Numbered from the stretch's first letter, positions 7,655 through 17,959 are shown. The stretch is DNA of 64,000 bases from Marimicrobium sp913061115 (GCF_047729875.1 NZ_CP159826.1:1240001-1304000), one strand, 5' to 3'. Notes: generated from the letters alone by a model not told the origin. Program-made: numbers and translations.

Positions 7655-9694
7655 GTGGCCTGTAGAGCCGGGGGTAACTTGCAACAATTGTCTGATATCT
7701 TCGTGTTACGGTGGCTTGTCAGCGCTATTCGAGGCTGTCGAGATATCCTTCATAAAGCGATAGAGCTCCCTCGTAACATCAAGCAGGCCTTCCTGCTCAT
7801 CCTCGATATGGCCTATGTGGCTGGCGCGATGTGGGCAGCAGTCGCTGTCCCTTGGGGGCACACGAATTTCCAACTGGGCGCAGTGGAATGGGCCTGTGGT
7901 GCGGCCACCATTATCGCCAGTGCAGTTATTTTTCTGCGTCTGGGATTGTACAGGGCCGTTATTCGTTTCATGGGTCAGCAGGCTATCTGGGCCCTTATTA
8001 CTGCAGCGAGTTATTCCACGCTTGTGCTGGGAGCCACTGTCTTTTTGACTCGGGCTGATGTGCCGCGGTCGACGCCTTTCATCTATTGGTTACTGATATT
8101 ACTTGGTATCGGCGGTACGAGACTCGTCGCGCGTGGATATTATCAGGCGAAATTACGCTCAGTGTCTGAAAATGTGATTATTTACGGCGCCGGACAATCG
8201 GGCCGACAACTCCTGAACGGTCTGCATCACGGAGAGCAATTTCACCCGGTAGCATTTGTTGATGATAACCCTCGCTTGCAACGCTCGGTCATCAATGGAC
8301 TGCATATCGCGCGTCCGGAAGATATAGAGCAGCTAGTCTTGCAGTATGATGTAACGCAGGTGTTGCTAGCCATTCCCTCTGCTTCTCCAGAGCGACGCAA
8401 AGAAATAATCAATTCATTGGTCGGTCTGCCTGTCCATGTGCGCACTGTGCCAACGATTAACGAATTACTGGCCGGCGAAGCCAGCATCAGCCAGATTCGG
8501 GATATTGATCTGGACGACTTACTGGGCAGAGAACCGGTTCCTCCGCACCCGGAGTTAGTTGAGCGCTGTATAACTGACAAGGTGGTGCTGGTGACAGGCG
8601 CAGGTGGATCTATTGGCGCCGAGCTGTGTCGTCAAATAGTCGCGTCAGGCCCACAGGAACTCATTCTATTCGACAACTCTGAGTATGCCCTTTACCGCAT
8701 AGAGCGCGAATTACGCGTCACGATGAAACAGCTTGGCTTGAAGGTGGAGTTGATCGCTTTGCTTGGCTCAGTGCAGGACCAGAATCGATTAGAAAGTGTT
8801 TATCGCACGTTTGAGGTGCACACGGTTTATCACGCTGCTGCTTATAAACATGTGCCGTTAGTGGAATACAATATTGCGGAAGGTGTGGCGAATAATGTTT
8901 TTGGTACCTGGTATGCAGCGGAGGCTGCCCACAAGGCAGGTGTCGAGACTTTTGTGCTGGTGTCGACGGACAAAGCGGTGCGTCCCACCAACATCATGGG
9001 AGCATCGAAACGCCTGGCCGAAATGGTCCTGCAAGGTCTTGCTCAAGAGGATACGCGAACCCGGTTTTGTATGGTGCGATTTGGTAACGTCCTTGGTTCT
9101 TCAGGGTCTGTGGTGCCGCTATTTCGACAGCAGATCGAAGATGGAGGCCCACTTACGGTGACCCACCCTGAGGTGTCCCGTTACTTCATGAGTATTCCAG
9201 AGGCGGCACAGCTGGTGTTGCAGGCAGGGGCAATGGGTACTGGCGGAGATGTGTTCGTGCTGGATATGGGCGAACCCGTGCGCATTGTGGATCTGGCGAG
9301 GCGGATGATAAGGCTAAGCGGCCATGATATGAAACATGTTATCCCTGTAGGCGGGGACATTGATATTGAATTTATTGGACTACGCCCGGGTGAAAAACTG
9401 CATGAAGAGTTATTGCTTGGGACTAAAGTGGCTGGGACCGGACATCCGATGATTATGCGTGCGGAAGAGGAATGCTTACCGTTTGGCCATATTCAAAGAC
9501 TACTGGTGACATTGAGGGACCATTGCGACACGCTTGATTGCGATGGTATCAGTTCAGTATTGAGTTCCGCAGTGAGTGGCTTTGGCGACCATCGGGTCCG
9601 CTACGATTATCTTTGGAAAAGACAAGGCGAAATGAGTGTCATAGGGCCTGTTCAAGTGTCTAACGTGAAGGTCTTGTTTCCTGACATCTCCTAA
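7655..9694 (+). CDS. membrane-bound nucleotide-sugar 4,6-dehydratase (WbpM/CapD family)
   Basis: 679-residue enzyme with four N-terminal membrane segments, a first Rossmann-like domain (IYGAGQSGRQL near residue 175) and the catalytic C-terminal SDR domain with VTGAGGSIGAEL near 313, HAAAYKHVPLVE near 392 and STDKAVRPTN. MGASKR supplies the Met-x3-Lys pair that replaces Tyr-x3-Lys in this family. It makes the UDP-4-keto-6-deoxy-HexNAc used by the adjacent epimerase. Start GTG at 7655 with GAGG about 12 bases upstream. No Wzx, Wzy or ordinary glycosyltransferase genes directly follow, unlike a full O-antigen locus. Confidence 0.92.
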   Translation: MACRAGGNLQQLSDIFVLRWLVSAIRGCRDILHKAIELPRNIKQAFLLILDMAYVAGAMWAAVAVPWGHTNFQLGAVEWACGAATIIASAVIFLRLGLYRAVIRFMGQQAIWALITAASYSTLVLGATVFLTRADVPRSTPFIYWLLILLGIGGTRLVARGYYQAKLRSVSENVIIYGAGQSGRQLLNGLHHGEQFHPVAFVDDNPRLQRSVINGLHIARPEDIEQLVLQYDVTQVLLAIPSASPERRKEIINSLVGLPVHVRTVPTINELLAGEASISQIRDIDLDDLLGREPVPPHPELVERCITDKVVLVTGAGGSIGAELCRQIVASGPQELILFDNSEYALYRIERELRVTMKQLGLKVELIALLGSVQDQNRLESVYRTFEVHTVYHAAAYKHVPLVEYNIAEGVANNVFGTWYAAEAAHKAGVETFVLVSTDKAVRPTNIMGASKRLAEMVLQGLAQEDTRTRFCMVRFGNVLGSSGSVVPLFRQQIEDGGPLTVTHPEVSRYFMSIPEAAQLVLQAGAMGTGGDVFVLDMGEPVRIVDLARRMIRLSGHDMKHVIPVGGDIDIEFIGLRPGEKLHEELLLGTKVAGTGHPMIMRAEEECLPFGHIQRLLVTLRDHCDTLDCDGISSVLSSAVSGFGDHRVRYDYLWKRQGEMSVIGPVQVSNVKVLFPDIS

Positions 9695-10010
9695 TATCTT
9701 AGAACGTTGATCAGCTTTACGCTGGCGTTCCGAAGGGGCTTGCAGTGGTTGTTCGCAGTCAGGCGTAACCGCCTTCTCGCGGCCATTAGACGTGCCGAGG
9801 TTGCACAATCACTGATCCCGCGCCTCTCTTTAGCTTCGACTAAAACCTAGTTCTCACAGATCAACGTGCTCCCGCATCACGGCTACTTCTAGTGCGCCCA
9901 AGCAGCCGACGTGCGATACAGGCTCAGCCACCCTAGAAAGAGATGGCAGCGCGGAGCAGCAATCCGGTAGGGGCATCACGCTGCTGCCGAAGCGACGCTA
10001 TGCAGCTGCT
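9695..10010. other. intergenic region, no gene seen
   Basis: 316 bases between the convergent WbpM-like gene and the minus-strand lipoprotein gene. No open frame, RNA or convincing hairpin was recognised. Confidence 0.6.
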
Positions 10011-12434
10011 TTAACAAGGTTCAGGTTCCATCGCATCGATCCAATCGGCAATTAATTGTACCCCCTCAGTGTGGATAACACTGCGCCCCGACTCTGGCAT
10101 ACGTATTTCGGGTTCGTCTGAATTCATGCGGAAGTAGAGAATAGAGGCAGCTGCATTCCCCGGAACGATGGCATATTTGAGTCCGCCTGAACCGTCTCCC
10201 GCGGCAACCGGTGGCTTACATTCACCTACTTCACGTCCGAATGTGCGCCAATACTCCAGGGATAAACCCGAGGTATTGGTAGCGCCGGCGGCACTACCGT
10301 GGCAGCTAGCACAATTGATGTCCAGATAACCCCTAGCACGATCGTCCAGACTGGCGCTTGTGTCGTCCCACAACGGGACAGTATGAATGGTGTTCAGATC
10401 ACTCGGCACACCGGCTAGAATGCCGACCTCGGCCCAGTGGGTCAACTGATTACCTGAGCTACTGTCATAGGCGTAGTCTTTGTTTAGCGAGCGAGCCTTT
10501 GGTCCTATCGGGATCAGTTCATCCTCGCCATGACAATTGGCGCAGTTGTTGGAGTTAGGGATGACGTAGTCGGTGGACTGTGCCGCCCCGCTGATGTCGA
10601 CCCAGTTCACATTTTGTGTGCCACCGGTGGGGGTCAGCACTGCGTCTGTTTTGCTTGGATTCCAAGTGTACGGCAGTGCTTTCCAGCCATCCTTGCGGCG
10701 CAATAGCAGACGCGTCTCAATGAGTTTTTGCCTGCTGTCGGCAATTCTCAAGTCCGCCTGAATAGTGAAGGTCTTAGCGATAATGGTTCCCACAGGAAAG
10801 TCAAACACCTCCTGATTGCGATAGGCTGCTGCAGCGCCCTCTGGAACATAGACGAAGCGATATTTATTTGCGTAATCTGAAAATAGTGAGGTATTCAGAT
10901 CGTATCCAACCCCGTTACCGTTGGGGCCAGTAAGCGGGTCAGCTGCGTCGGCAAAGAGACGGTAATCTGACAAATTCGGACAGTCGGCAACAAACGCGGT
11001 GACGTTCACATCTGTGCCCTCGGCACCGCACAGTGCTGCTGTATCGACCGACGGAGTCTCCGAATTATTTGGATCAACGGGCGGTTCGAGTACTATCGGT
11101 GGAAGCGACGGATGGCGGCAGTCAAAAAATGCAGGGTCCGTGGAAGTGGCCCAATCGTCTACCGACCGCCCCCCCAATACCGCCTCAATATTGAACTGCC
11201 CCATGGCGGTTTCGGGGCCATTATCTACGATACAAATTGCCTGGCTCTCGGTTAAACCATCAGGAAACTCAACCAGTAACCCGTAATCCGTTCCAACACC
11301 CGAACTGTCGTAGAAATGATCTTGAGGCTGGCCAAGAACTCCTCCGACCAGCGCGGCATCACCCTCTGGTGCGTAGGCGTTGTTGCTCATGATGTTGTCA
11401 TGGATGTAGATTTTTTCCGGAACAGGGTCGTAGGTTGGTTTGCTGACATCCGCATCGACAAAGTAGTAGCTAACGATGAGTGTCGCAAACGACTGGTGTC
11501 CTGTGATGGTATTACCAAACGCTTCAATATCATCGTTGGCCATGATCATCAGGCCGATGCCGGAAGGCACTGTGCCAACGATATTGCCAGCAGGGGCAAA
11601 GTTTGGTTCATTGTTATCCACAATCATATTGTTGAATACGCGAGTCGCTTCGCCTCCTTGAATCGGCGGGCCAGGCAGGTCGAACACTAGAATCCCGGCT
11701 GTGTTGCCAGTCGTATTATTCTCATACACATCGGCAAATTTAGAGTTTTCGATTTCTATGCCAGCCACGTTTTCATAGACGTAGTTTCGCCTAACAATAA
11801 TATTTTCTGATTGGCCCACATACACGCCTGCGTCGCTGGCGCCCCGCACCTCACAATCTTCGATAAGCACGTTGCGGGTTTGAACTGGATATAAACCATA
11901 TGCGCCATTGCCAACATCGGGTCCGTTAGTCCATTCCACACGAACCCGTCGGATAGTAACGCCGTTCGCGCCATTGACCTTGATAGCGTCACCGGGTGAG
12001 TTTTCTATGGCGAGGTCTTGAACCACGAAGTTGTCCCCGGTGGCCAAAATACTCTGAGCGCCGGTGGTCTGACCACCGAAGCGCAGTACTGTGCCCGTCT
12101 CAGCGTCCATGCCGGTCCCGCGCAGCACGACGTTGTCGACGCTTGAGCTTAATTCCCCTACAAAATCATAGATGCCAGCAGGTAGTTGGACAACTGTGTT
12201 TGGCTCAGCGGTAATAAGAGCACTCAATGCCCGAGTTTCCAGGTCAGCACCGGGCTCTAGAGACACTAAAACATACTCAGGGAAATCGGAATCTACCGGA
12301 TCTACCGGATCTACGGGACCTATTTCAAACGGGTTATCGTCGTTGCCACCACTAGAGCAAGACCAGAGAAGGGATACTGAAAAGAAAATTAAGAGGTGTT
12401 TTGCCAGCGTCTTTGCGGAAAGCGTAGTGAACAT
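10011..12434 (-). CDS. lipoprotein: right-handed parallel beta-helix fused to an SO2930-type diheme cytochrome region
   Basis: 807 residues with a lipoprotein signal (hydrophobic stretch then LLWSCSSGG, lipid Cys at 26) and a PVDPVDPVD linker. Residues of about 55-420 form a parallel beta-helix of repeated NVVLRGTGMD, GVTIRRVRVE, NIIVRRNYVYEN-type rungs. The C-terminal half has two CxxCH haem motifs, CANCH (about 640) and CASCH (about 717). In many alteromonad-type genomes the beta-helix protein and the SO2930-family cytochrome are separate neighbouring genes; here they form one chain. A periplasm-facing or outer-membrane location is inferred. Function is unknown; redox chemistry or a dehydrogenase-like role on a polymer is possible. 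The gene is monocistronic. Confidence 0.75.
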   Translation of the reverse strand: MFTTLSAKTLAKHLLIFFSVSLLWSCSSGGNDDNPFEIGPVDPVDPVDSDFPEYVLVSLEPGADLETRALSALITAEPNTVVQLPAGIYDFVGELSSSVDNVVLRGTGMDAETGTVLRFGGQTTGAQSILATGDNFVVQDLAIENSPGDAIKVNGANGVTIRRVRVEWTNGPDVGNGAYGLYPVQTRNVLIEDCEVRGASDAGVYVGQSENIIVRRNYVYENVAGIEIENSKFADVYENNTTGNTAGILVFDLPGPPIQGGEATRVFNNMIVDNNEPNFAPAGNIVGTVPSGIGLMIMANDDIEAFGNTITGHQSFATLIVSYYFVDADVSKPTYDPVPEKIYIHDNIMSNNAYAPEGDAALVGGVLGQPQDHFYDSSGVGTDYGLLVEFPDGLTESQAICIVDNGPETAMGQFNIEAVLGGRSVDDWATSTDPAFFDCRHPSLPPIVLEPPVDPNNSETPSVDTAALCGAEGTDVNVTAFVADCPNLSDYRLFADAADPLTGPNGNGVGYDLNTSLFSDYANKYRFVYVPEGAAAAYRNQEVFDFPVGTIIAKTFTIQADLRIADSRQKLIETRLLLRRKDGWKALPYTWNPSKTDAVLTPTGGTQNVNWVDISGAAQSTDYVIPNSNNCANCHGEDELIPIGPKARSLNKDYAYDSSSGNQLTHWAEVGILAGVPSDLNTIHTVPLWDDTSASLDDRARGYLDINCASCHGSAAGATNTSGLSLEYWRTFGREVGECKPPVAAGDGSGGLKYAIVPGNAAASILYFRMNSDEPEIRMPESGRSVIHTEGVQLIADWIDAMEPEPC

Positions 12435-12584
12435 ATTGATGCTCCGGGATGAAAACGATTTATTAAGCTATTATTAATTTCAGATACTATATCGGTCTTT
12501 GTCGCAAGTCGAGAGGAAACCTGTATACCACCGTTAGCGTGATGACAGTGAGTATCTCATGTGACCTAGGTCAACTGCCCCCCT

Positions 12585-15500
12585 TTATTCGAGTAAATCA
12601 GTCGATAAGAGTTGACATCGAGAGTGGAAATCAAGCAATAAATCCCTAACTCTGGGAAGCGAGCCCAACCGTTCGATAAAGATAGCTTGTGCATCTTCAT
12701 ACAGCTTCATGTCCCAATGATTCTTCTCTCGGAACTCGACGGTAAGTTCTGGTCCTAGTTGGTTAAACACGTTCTTGATCCGCTGCTCAAGGTCGTCTTC
12801 TCGGTTGGGTGTTGCATTCTGGCGAATATAACAGAGATCTATAGCGGGGAAATGCTGCTGCAATTCATGCTCAAGGAGCAGCATGCTTTCGTCGTACCGT
12901 TCTACAATCACCATTAGTGATGTCCTAGTGAGAAGCGCGACACTGTCTAAATATCCCTGCTCGTCTATCTCGCTGTCAAAATTGCTGGTGCAAAAGGCGC
13001 AATGAAAGTTGCGAATAGTCGGGCCTACGTCCGGCAGCATTCTCCAGCGTATATAGTCTGCAAAGGATAGCTCCTTCGCTTTAATGGCGCCAGGCGTGTT
13101 GGCCTCCTGCCGACGCTCAAAGTCGTAAACGGAGCGTGCCCGGTCGATTGGATGACGCAACGCGATAACGGGTAAAAGCTCGAAATTTTTTGAGTCAGGA
13201 AGTGGAAACCGGACATCATGACTTGAGATGGCGGCCAGCATTGTATGGCTTTCTATATACGGGCCAAGGAAACCGGCTCCTAATCGCATACTGTCACCAT
13301 CACGGTGATCCACAAATGTGGAGCCAAACTGTTTGTGTAAGCTCCAGTCTAATGTGCTGCCCGCATTTTTAAACAAATGGCAATGCAGGACGACCGGTCG
13401 CGATAATGTACCTTTTGTTTTACGAGAAGTTGAGCTTGGTTGTAGTACTTTTTCAAGCGCAGCACGAATGGTGTCGACGCTGAACTGCTCTCTGATCACC
13501 TGTCGACAGTTGGTGGAAATCTGCTGCCACAGGAACTTGTCTGTGTATAAGTCGATGACTTTGCTAGCAAACTCCGTCTCACTGTCAGAAATTAGAGCAT
13601 TATGTCTGTCTGTCAGATGCATGCCTTCGGCACCAATGCTGGTAGTCACTACGGGTAAGCCGTAAGAAAAACTTTGTCCAATTTTCCCTTTAACGCCCGC
13701 CCCATGTAACAGAGGCGAGACAAAAACCCGACTCTCACTGAAATAACAGGACACATCTTCTACATAGCCTGTCACCGTAATCGTAGGCGATTCCATGGCA
13801 CGTAGTCTTTCTGTCGTGTCACTTCCGACTATTGTTAGATGGATGTCAGGAATTTTTTTCCGAATAAGGGGCAGAATATATTCAATGAACCAGATAATGC
13901 CTTCTTCGTTCGGTGGATGAGCAAAACCCCCGATAAACATCAAGCCATGCCTGTCCTCAAAGCTATGAGTGCACGGCTCTAGCGAGTGGATATTCGAGAC
14001 CACTGAGACTTTGCCGGCAAAATTTTCAGCGGCGAGAATTTCTTTTTCCGTTGGACTGACAACGAGTGTTGCGTCCGCTTCTTCGGCCAAGAAAAACTCT
14101 AGATTTTTCCAGTCTTGAACTTCCAGCTCCATACGCCGCTGTTCGCGGACGAAATGCAGATCTACCGTGTCAAAAATAGTCTGGGCGTTTGAGTACTTCT
14201 TGACCAGCTGTAAATATTTCTTTGCCGTCGCTGGGCGGGACATCAGCACGGCGTCCAGGTTGTTGCCCTGTTCCCTGATAAAATCCTCAAAGCTTAGCTC
14301 GCCGTAGTAGATTTCGATTCCAAGGTTCTGCAGCGTCTTTGTGTACCTTGAGTCATACGTGAGATCGTCGGGCCAGAAAGAGACCTTGTAGTCCATTGTC
14401 TGCAGGATCTGCAACATATTAAGCATGCGTACGGAGCCAGAATCCTTGTCGAATGTCGGAGCATAGTGGTCGATGATGAGAATGTGCTTTTCGCCAAGCC
14501 TCTCCCGCGCCTTGGTGACCCCTTCGGAGCTAAAAACATGGTCTTGATCGAGCACCTCTGCCCATTTCTCTACAAACTTGTGTCGATTAATTTCTTGGAA
14601 CCGTTTATAGCCAGAACTGGTCTCCTTGCCTGCCGATGCGCCGCCGTAGTGCACAACCAATGCCTCAGGTTGATAGATTACGCTGTAGCCTAACGCACGA
14701 GCGGCGAAGCAAAGATCTGTGTCCTCGTAATAGGCCGGCGCATAACGCTGGTCGAGGCCTCCGATTTTGTCCCACAGCTTCCGAGCGATCATTAAACAGG
14801 CGCCGGAACAGTAGTCAACCACCCTTCGATATGAATACTGAGGCAGGTCAGGGTCGTCCCCGTGTCCGTAATTACAGCCAGTCCCATCTCGCCAGATAAT
14901 GCTGCCAGCCTCCTGTAATGTGCCGTCAGGATAAACAAGTTTGGCGCCAACGACCCCGGTATTCGTTTCAGAGAACGGCGCTAACATCGCTTCGAGCCAG
15001 CCTGGCGTTACTTCAGTGTCGTTGTTCAGTAGGAGCAGGTAGTCTCCTCTGGCTATGTCTGCGGCCTGGTTGCAGGCGTTCACAAACACCTCGTTTGATT
15101 CATTGGTGATAACTCGAATGCCCTTCATATCTGATAGCAACTGTGACGTTGCATCCGTAGAGTTGTTGTTCACAACAATGATTTCATAGCTGCCTGACGT
15201 GTATTTGGCAACTGACAACAAACATTTGTAGGTAAATCCCCAGTTATTAAATACGGGTATGATTATACTTACAGAGGGTCTCTCAGATACGGGAAAAGTT
15301 ATTTTTTTCCACGTTGAAATGTCTTCGACGTGAGTGCTTGCCTCTGCGGGTAACTGTGACTGCGCGGTTTTGAGTTTCTCGAGATTTTTAGGTTTCATTC
15401 GAAATCGATATTTGTTCTGCTGAAAAAAACCAGTAAGGCGGCCGCCGTTGAGGACAGGGCTTAGAGATTGTTTGAATTGTTGAAGTGTTGTTCGAAGGCG

Positions 15501-16580
15501 AGTGCCTTCGGGTAAAAACTTTTCGACCGATGCCTGATATTTTTTATAAACTTGCCAAACTGGACTGTCGATTAAGCTCTCTAGCTGATCAACTTTGGTA
15601 TAAAGAGATTTGGTGTTAGCGATGTAGCGGTATTCGCGGTATACCTTGTCTTTTTCGAACTTTAGTTTGGTGTTTTTAAGCTCGGCCTCATACCAGGCAG
15701 GTGAGCGTATCTGCTTTGCCATCGTCACTTTATTGACTTCATCGGTGTTGTAAAATAATGCTTGAATGGTCTCGAATTGCTCGCCCAGTTCGTCTAATCT
15801 TCTTAGGTCCTCAGAGCTGCTTGTCTCGCGATCTGATATTTTACACAGTAGTCGATAATAGTCTGCAACAATATTAAAGCAGCGTGCGTCGAGCTCTTCA
15901 TCTGAGGTGCTATGGTGACGCAAATTTTTGTCGAGAAAGCGGGACAGGTCTTGTTCGCTTGAATTTGACGCTTTTGGCAGTTCTAGCTTGGCATCGCGTA
16001 ACACTTTTTCGACACTACTTTTTGGCTCAGTCAGCAGCGATTCATATTTGATGAAGCCGCGTGGTAGGTGTCGGGTATGCCTTTCGGCATCAAGCATATA
16101 TTGCATCCAGAGAATTAGAGATTTTTCAGTTGAAAAACCGTTTCGAAGTGACAGTGATTCTGCGATTTCCACTGGGTTTCGAATAACAATGGCAAAGTGT
16201 GGGGTGATATCTTCCGCAGAAAATAACGGTAGCCATAGCGGGAGTAGTCGACATAGTCTTGGGTCTTTGAGAGCAGAAAGCTGTCCGTCGATGATATCTG
16301 TGTTTAGGAAAGAGCGTATATCAGCGTGTAATTGACTACCTTCAAACCTGCCGAGCCAATCCTGAGGCAAGGGATAGGTGTCATCCCACGATGAGTTAAG
16401 TGTTTCCAGAATGCAGTCATTAGCGAGCACCACATACTTGTTTTCAAAAAAACCTGTAGGGTTGTCAGGTTGCGTCTCGAGCATTCTGGTGCCGAGGTTC
16501 ACTCCGAGAAGGTCAAGAATGCCAGCGAATGCTGAGGTGCCGCTGCGATGCATTCCCAATACGACAAGACATTTCTTCAT
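12585..16580 (-). CDS. four-domain glycan-modifying protein: sulfotransferase - GT2 - GT4 - sulfotransferase
   Basis: 1331 residues counted from MKKCLVVLG. Residues 1-220 are a sulfotransferase-like domain with the PAPS-loop-like LGMHRSGTSAFAG. Residues 250-430 are helical and linker-like. Residues 434-660 are a family 2 glycosyltransferase (VSIIIPVFNNW, DXD-like LLNNDTEV near 520, YYEDTDLC near 618). Residues 700-1050 are a GT-B family 4 domain (GLMFIGGFAHPPNEEG, LHGAGVKGKIGQS). Residues 1062-1331 are a second sulfotransferase-like domain (HCHLFKNAGSTLDWSL; RHPIDRARS). An earlier in-frame ATG at 16763 adds 61 residues without family resemblance, so 16580 is preferred. Likely builds and sulfates a surface glycan; acceptor unknown. 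Confidence 0.8.
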   Translation of the reverse strand: MKKCLVVLGMHRSGTSAFAGILDLLGVNLGTRMLETQPDNPTGFFENKYVVLANDCILETLNSSWDDTYPLPQDWLGRFEGSQLHADIRSFLNTDIIDGQLSALKDPRLCRLLPLWLPLFSAEDITPHFAIVIRNPVEIAESLSLRNGFSTEKSLILWMQYMLDAERHTRHLPRGFIKYESLLTEPKSSVEKVLRDAKLELPKASNSSEQDLSRFLDKNLRHHSTSDEELDARCFNIVADYYRLLCKISDRETSSSEDLRRLDELGEQFETIQALFYNTDEVNKVTMAKQIRSPAWYEAELKNTKLKFEKDKVYREYRYIANTKSLYTKVDQLESLIDSPVWQVYKKYQASVEKFLPEGTRLRTTLQQFKQSLSPVLNGGRLTGFFQQNKYRFRMKPKNLEKLKTAQSQLPAEASTHVEDISTWKKITFPVSERPSVSIIIPVFNNWGFTYKCLLSVAKYTSGSYEIIVVNNNSTDATSQLLSDMKGIRVITNESNEVFVNACNQAADIARGDYLLLLNNDTEVTPGWLEAMLAPFSETNTGVVGAKLVYPDGTLQEAGSIIWRDGTGCNYGHGDDPDLPQYSYRRVVDYCSGACLMIARKLWDKIGGLDQRYAPAYYEDTDLCFAARALGYSVIYQPEALVVHYGGASAGKETSSGYKRFQEINRHKFVEKWAEVLDQDHVFSSEGVTKARERLGEKHILIIDHYAPTFDKDSGSVRMLNMLQILQTMDYKVSFWPDDLTYDSRYTKTLQNLGIEIYYGELSFEDFIREQGNNLDAVLMSRPATAKKYLQLVKKYSNAQTIFDTVDLHFVREQRRMELEVQDWKNLEFFLAEEADATLVVSPTEKEILAAENFAGKVSVVSNIHSLEPCTHSFEDRHGLMFIGGFAHPPNEEGIIWFIEYILPLIRKKIPDIHLTIVGSDTTERLRAMESPTITVTGYVEDVSCYFSESRVFVSPLLHGAGVKGKIGQSFSYGLPVVTTSIGAEGMHLTDRHNALISDSETEFASKVIDLYTDKFLWQQISTNCRQVIREQFSVDTIRAALEKVLQPSSTSRKTKGTLSRPVVLHCHLFKNAGSTLDWSLHKQFGSTFVDHRDGDSMRLGAGFLGPYIESHTMLAAISSHDVRFPLPDSKNFELLPVIALRHPIDRARSVYDFERRQEANTPGAIKAKELSFADYIRWRMLPDVGPTIRNFHCAFCTSNFDSEIDEQGYLDSVALLTRTSLMVIVERYDESMLLLEHELQQHFPAIDLCYIRQNATPNREDDLEQRIKNVFNQLGPELTVEFREKNHWDMKLYEDAQAIFIERLGSLPRVRDLLLDFHSRCQLLSTDLLE

Positions 16581-17100
16581 AGGTTTTAAGCAGACTTCAG
16601 ACTTTCTGTGGTTTGTATTTTTTATTACAACGCCAAAGGGCGCGACCCGAAAATAGTACATCAAAAAGGCGTCTGTGGGGGCGTGGCATAGGATATTTTT
16701 GCGGGAAACCGCCAGTTGCCATGTAAAAATCCCGTTAACAGGCGTCCCACTTCGGTATTTCACTGGAAATCAGTGACCTTTTGGACAACAGTCTCAGGGT
16801 AAACGGGTGCCGACATACGATTTAAGACTGCGTGGCGACTTTCAAGCACCGTGACCGGGCATTTTGAGGGGACGCAGAGGGTACTTATCCTGGAGCAGTT
16901 TCGCCAGACTATTGGTAAAAACATCGGTGTTTTATGCTGTGAGAGGCACACCCAAATTTCGTTTTTAATGCGAGATTGCACTGCCTGTAATTACCCTCTA
17001 AATTTGCTAATGTTATAGTTGTAATAAGAGGGCGTATTGAAGATGCAGAATGTTTGGATGCAATGCGGCAGATAAAGAATAGAGGAGAGCTTTCTGCACT
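16581..17100. other. intergenic region, no gene seen
   Basis: 520 bases upstream of the divergent large fusion gene and the small gene at 17.1 kb. It presumably holds both promoters. No RNA, repeat or credible gene was recognised. Confidence 0.5.
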
Positions 17101-17331
17101 ATGAAAAGGATTGGTGAAGTAAAAGAAGGTCTGGTGAATCGCTATCGGTCGAAAATCCGTGAGCGGGCAATCACGCAGGCAAAGGTTAAAATTGCGCTCT
17201 CTCAGAAGCCATTTGAAGACTTCACAGAGGATGAGATTGAAATTGTCGTTCGGGCGGAAGAAGATAACGTCAAGACAAGTCTGAAGCAGTCTGCCGCGGT
17301 GGCCTTGCTTATTGCGCTGGGCTTGAGCTAG
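17101..17331 (+). CDS. small hypothetical protein
   Basis: 76 residues: a charged, mostly helical N-terminal part rich in Lys, Arg and Glu, then a short hydrophobic C-terminal stretch (AAVALLIALGLS) that could be a tail anchor. Not recognised. The stop is 3 bases before the next start, so it is probably co-transcribed with the following membrane protein. Confidence 0.6.
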   Translation: MKRIGEVKEGLVNRYRSKIRERAITQAKVKIALSQKPFEDFTEDEIEIVVRAEEDNVKTSLKQSAAVALLIALGLS

Positions 17332-17334
17332 CTC

Positions 17335-17736
17335 ATGCTCAACCAACTGTTAAAATTCACCCTGATTAGCTCCCTGCTGCTCTGGCTTAAACCACGTTGG
17401 CGGGGGTTGCTGGCGCTTTCTGCGCTGGTCATTGCAGTACATACTTTTCACGGAGAGTATCTGGACTATGCAGAGCGTTCGGGCGATCAGTCTTTTTTAG
17501 TGTGGTCCTATGTTATTAAGTGGATCGCGTTAACAGTGGGGGTGTTAATATATATGGTCTATACGATAGCGGGCCAGAATAACCGAGCGCAGAGTGTGGA
17601 TGAAACGCGTCTTAAGAAAAATAGAAAGGTAAACGCTGTTCCAGTGGCTGACGATGGGTTTGATTTTATAAGAAAAAAAAAGCACTTGCAGAACCGCGCT
17701 GATAAAATAGTGGGGGGGGATAAGCGTGAGGAGTAG
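17335..17736 (+). CDS. small hypothetical membrane protein
   Basis: 133 residues with about three membrane segments in the first 80 residues (LISSLLLWL, LLALSALVIAV, WIALTVGVLIYMVY) and a very basic, lysine-rich cytoplasmic tail. Not recognised as a known family. It lies 3 bases after the preceding small gene, suggesting an operon of two. Confidence 0.6.
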   Translation: MLNQLLKFTLISSLLLWLKPRWRGLLALSALVIAVHTFHGEYLDYAERSGDQSFLVWSYVIKWIALTVGVLIYMVYTIAGQNNRAQSVDETRLKKNRKVNAVPVADDGFDFIRKKKHLQNRADKIVGGDKREE

Positions 17737-17821
17737 ATATGTTGCCAGTGATAGCGTCACTCTGTCCGCGACGTCCCGTTTGTAATAACGGTACTTGCGA
17801 AATGACAAGGAACGACTAACC

Positions 17822-17959
17822 GTGTCGCTCAACAGTGGCCACTGCACTATTGTCGCTCATTTGCTGACCTCGTTTAAGCTACTGCGCGCCTATCCCTGGC
17901 TCTGGAGCGGTCTTCAGCGGCTGCATATCCGCCAGTCCTCGGGTGACTACCGAGAATGA
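17822..17959 (+). CDS. possible 45-residue small ORF preceding the DUF1622 pair
   Basis: GTG-started frame whose stop overlaps the start of the next gene (ATGA junction). It has a hydrophobic centre but no recognisable family and no strong ribosome-binding site. The overlap is its main support. Confidence 0.25.
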   Translation: MSLNSGHCTIVAHLLTSFKLLRAYPWLWSGLQRLHIRQSSGDYRE

